A DNA stretch of 37,915 nucleotides from Hyphomicrobiales bacterium (GTDB taxonomy: Bacteria > Pseudomonadota > Alphaproteobacteria > Rhizobiales > Rhizobiaceae). The position numbers were made by a program, and so were the translations under genes. The notes beneath the pieces are model-generated. The model worked only from the letters and a program-made list of their open reading frames with translations, was not told the DNA's origin and made no database searches. Positions 36,807-37,915 of this stretch are shown here, in pieces (positions within the stretch are counted from its first letter, which is position 1; every line of letters starts with the position of its first letter). The stretch is taken from the NCBI GenBank assembly GCA_900472395.1, contig UCHV01000033.1, positions 1 to 37,915 of the forward strand. Reading direction: 5' to 3'.

Positions 36807-37395
36807 CGTCATCGTCCTCATCTAATGAGTAGGCTGGACGGTTGGCGCTGCGTTGTTCGTTTTCCGGCTTGAAATGGGCGATCTGGATGCGGAGCGCCTT
36901 CATGCTGTTAGCCGCTTCGAAGATGCCGTTCCACTGCTCTGTGATATTAGCGCTTTCAATGGTGTGCCGCACCGAGCGGAGATTGTCCAAAAACCGCGTG
37001 TCGATCTGTAGGCGCTGGAGTGATGCTGCGGCTCTGCGCAGATCATCCAGTTCCGGCAAAGTCGGTGCATCAATCTGAAGGGCGCGGATCGCCTTTTGTA
37101 GTTGCTGCATTTCTTTGCCGATCGTGGGCGGTTGGATCACAGTACGATCAGTCGTCTGGCGCGTGATCGATTTGATCGCAGGAACTGCCTTGCGCGGGAC
37201 CAGGGCGATCTCCAGATCGAGCGCGCTAGCGATCGCGACGAGGCTAGACAGACGTAAATCGACGCTATTGGATTCGATACGCGATATCTGCGCTTGTGGG
37301 ACGCCAGCCAATCGGCTTAGCTCTCGCTGGCTGAGCTGCTTGGCGTCTCTAACTTCGCGCAGGCGATCCGCAACCGCTTCGATTTCATATCTCAT
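36799..37395 (-). CDS. HipB-like antitoxin with long C-terminal extension
   Basis: A 198-residue protein. The XRE helix-turn-helix is at about 8-66 (RLREVRDAKQLSQRELSRLA, then VPQAQISRIESNSVDLR and SALDLEIALV). The remaining 130 residues are mainly helical by appearance and leucine rich (QQLQKAIRAL, DDLRRAAASLQRL), ending in an acidic YSLDEDDDDA tail. HipB proteins are usually 70-110 residues, so this one is about twice as long. Its stop overlaps the start of the split hipA just as in the first module. The extension may interact with the kinase or promote higher-order assembly on its operator array. Complete and apparently functional. Confidence 0.85.
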   Translation of the reverse strand: MRYEIEAVADRLREVRDAKQLSQRELSRLAGVPQAQISRIESNSVDLRLSSLVAIASALDLEIALVPRKAVPAIKSITRQTTDRTVIQPPTIGKEMQQLQKAIRALQIDAPTLPELDDLRRAAASLQRLQIDTRFLDNLRSVRHTIESANITEQWNGIFEAANSMKALRIQIAHFKPENEQRSANRPAYSLDEDDDDA

Positions 37396-37521
37396 TGATG
37401 TCTACTTCTGCATCGTTCTTCTTTTTTGATGTGTTTTACGATATCAAACATCCGTTGCCTTCTCAAGTTGATGTTTTATACGGCATCAAACTCGAGTTAT
37501 GATGCTTTATAACGCATTAAC
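37395..37521. promoter_or_regulatory. Array of four 23-bp operator-like repeats upstream of the long hipB-like gene
   Basis: Copies start at 37395 (degenerate, TTGATG-N8-TGCATC), 37426 (TTGATG-N10-ATCAAA), 37468 (TTGATGTTTTATACGGCATC with AAA, best palindrome) and 37499 (ATGATG with GCATTAA, weaker). Offsets are 31, 42 and 31 bp, close to three, four and three helical turns, so all would face one side of the DNA. The first copy overlaps the start codon. Binding by the XRE antitoxin would shut off the operon. Confidence 0.65.
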
Positions 37522-37584
37522 TAATAGCTTGGAAGTCCGAGGTACTCCTCGAGGTGGGCAGCAAAAGGATTATCCCGCCTTGTT

Positions 37585-37661
<77 letters not shown>

Positions 37662-37668
37662 CCAAGCG

Positions 37669-37832
37669 CATTCGGCTTTGCCGAATGTCGCGACACCGTC
37701 ATCGCTTTGCGATGACGGACTGTGCCGGAGCAAAACCCTTTGGGTTTTGTCTCCTGTAAGGGACGCACCGATTGTGGCCCCCGACATTTATTTTGTTCTG
37801 CAAACGACGAAGGGCCGCTTTGGGCGACCCTT
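37669..37832. repeat. Cluster of four small hairpins
   Basis: Perfect stems with a TTT loop occur at 37669-37687 (CATTCGGC arms), 37696-37718 (CCGTCATCGC arms) and 37731-37749 (CAAAACCC arms, extended by GGAG/CTCC to 37727-37754). An imperfect one is at 37810-37832 (AAGGG/CCCTT outer arms). Different arm sequences with the same loop argue for structural constraint, not duplication. They lie upstream of the fMet gene as transcribed. Roles could be transcript ends of a plus-strand gene outside the window or processing signals. No gene is supportable from 37662 to 37915. Confidence 0.55.
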
Positions 37833-37915
37833 GGTGTATTGGCCAGGGGCCGTTTGTTTTCGTTATGAGAAGATTGTTTTCACGTTTTTCAACGTGCATT
37901 GCCTTTAAAAGACCT

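Overview
The window is about 38 kb of GC-rich DNA from an alphaproteobacterium, most likely a member of the Rhizobiaceae (Agrobacterium/Rhizobium type). This is inferred from protein style, the density of Opp/Dpp-type ABC importers, GntR/LysR/IclR regulators beside catabolic operons, and an initiator tRNA with an A-U pair in the anticodon stem. The exact genus cannot be fixed from the sequence alone.

Region 1 (1-1,760) is decayed DNA. It holds a 5'-truncated NmrA-like gene and a cupin-like gene broken by a stop and a frameshift. Regions 2 to 4 are three complete 'import and degrade' cassettes placed head to tail, all on the minus strand, each with its own regulator. Cassette A (1,776-10,284) has a LysR regulator, DppB and DppC permeases, a fused DppDF ATPase, a cytosolic beta-lactamase-fold serine hydrolase, a periplasmic binding protein and an AbgB-like M20 amidohydrolase. 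Cassette B (11,080-21,268) has a divergent IclR regulator, a binding protein, an alpha/beta hydrolase, a cytosolic gamma-glutamyltransferase, OppB, OppC, OppD and OppF, and an M20D amidohydrolase. Cassette C (21,717-30,792) has a divergent GntR/FCD regulator, a large binding protein, OppB, OppC, a fused OppDF, and two enolase-superfamily sugar-acid dehydratases (one ManD/RspA-like, one DgoD-like). Many genes overlap by ATGA or nearly so, which indicates translational coupling. The cassette joints carry debris: an IS481-type transposase remnant between A and B, and a short-chain dehydrogenase C-terminus between B and C.

Region 5 (30,900-37,400) is a defence/plasticity-type region: a VapBC toxin-antitoxin pair, about 1.5 kb without convincing genes, a fragment of a large serine recombinase, and two hipBA modules in tandem. 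In the second hipBA module the kinase is split by one in-frame TAA after codon 68. What remains is an order resembling the three-gene HipBST systems: antitoxin, small N-terminal domain, short kinase of 333 residues. Upstream of it lies a phased array of 23-bp operator-like repeats. Region 6 (37,400-37,915) has the initiator tRNA-fMet gene and a cluster of small hairpins that mostly share a TTT loop.

Functionally, cassettes A and B look like uptake and intracellular hydrolysis of amide-linked or gamma-glutamyl compounds. Cassette C looks like uptake of sugar-acid-containing glycosides or oligomers. The substrates are inferences from gene content.
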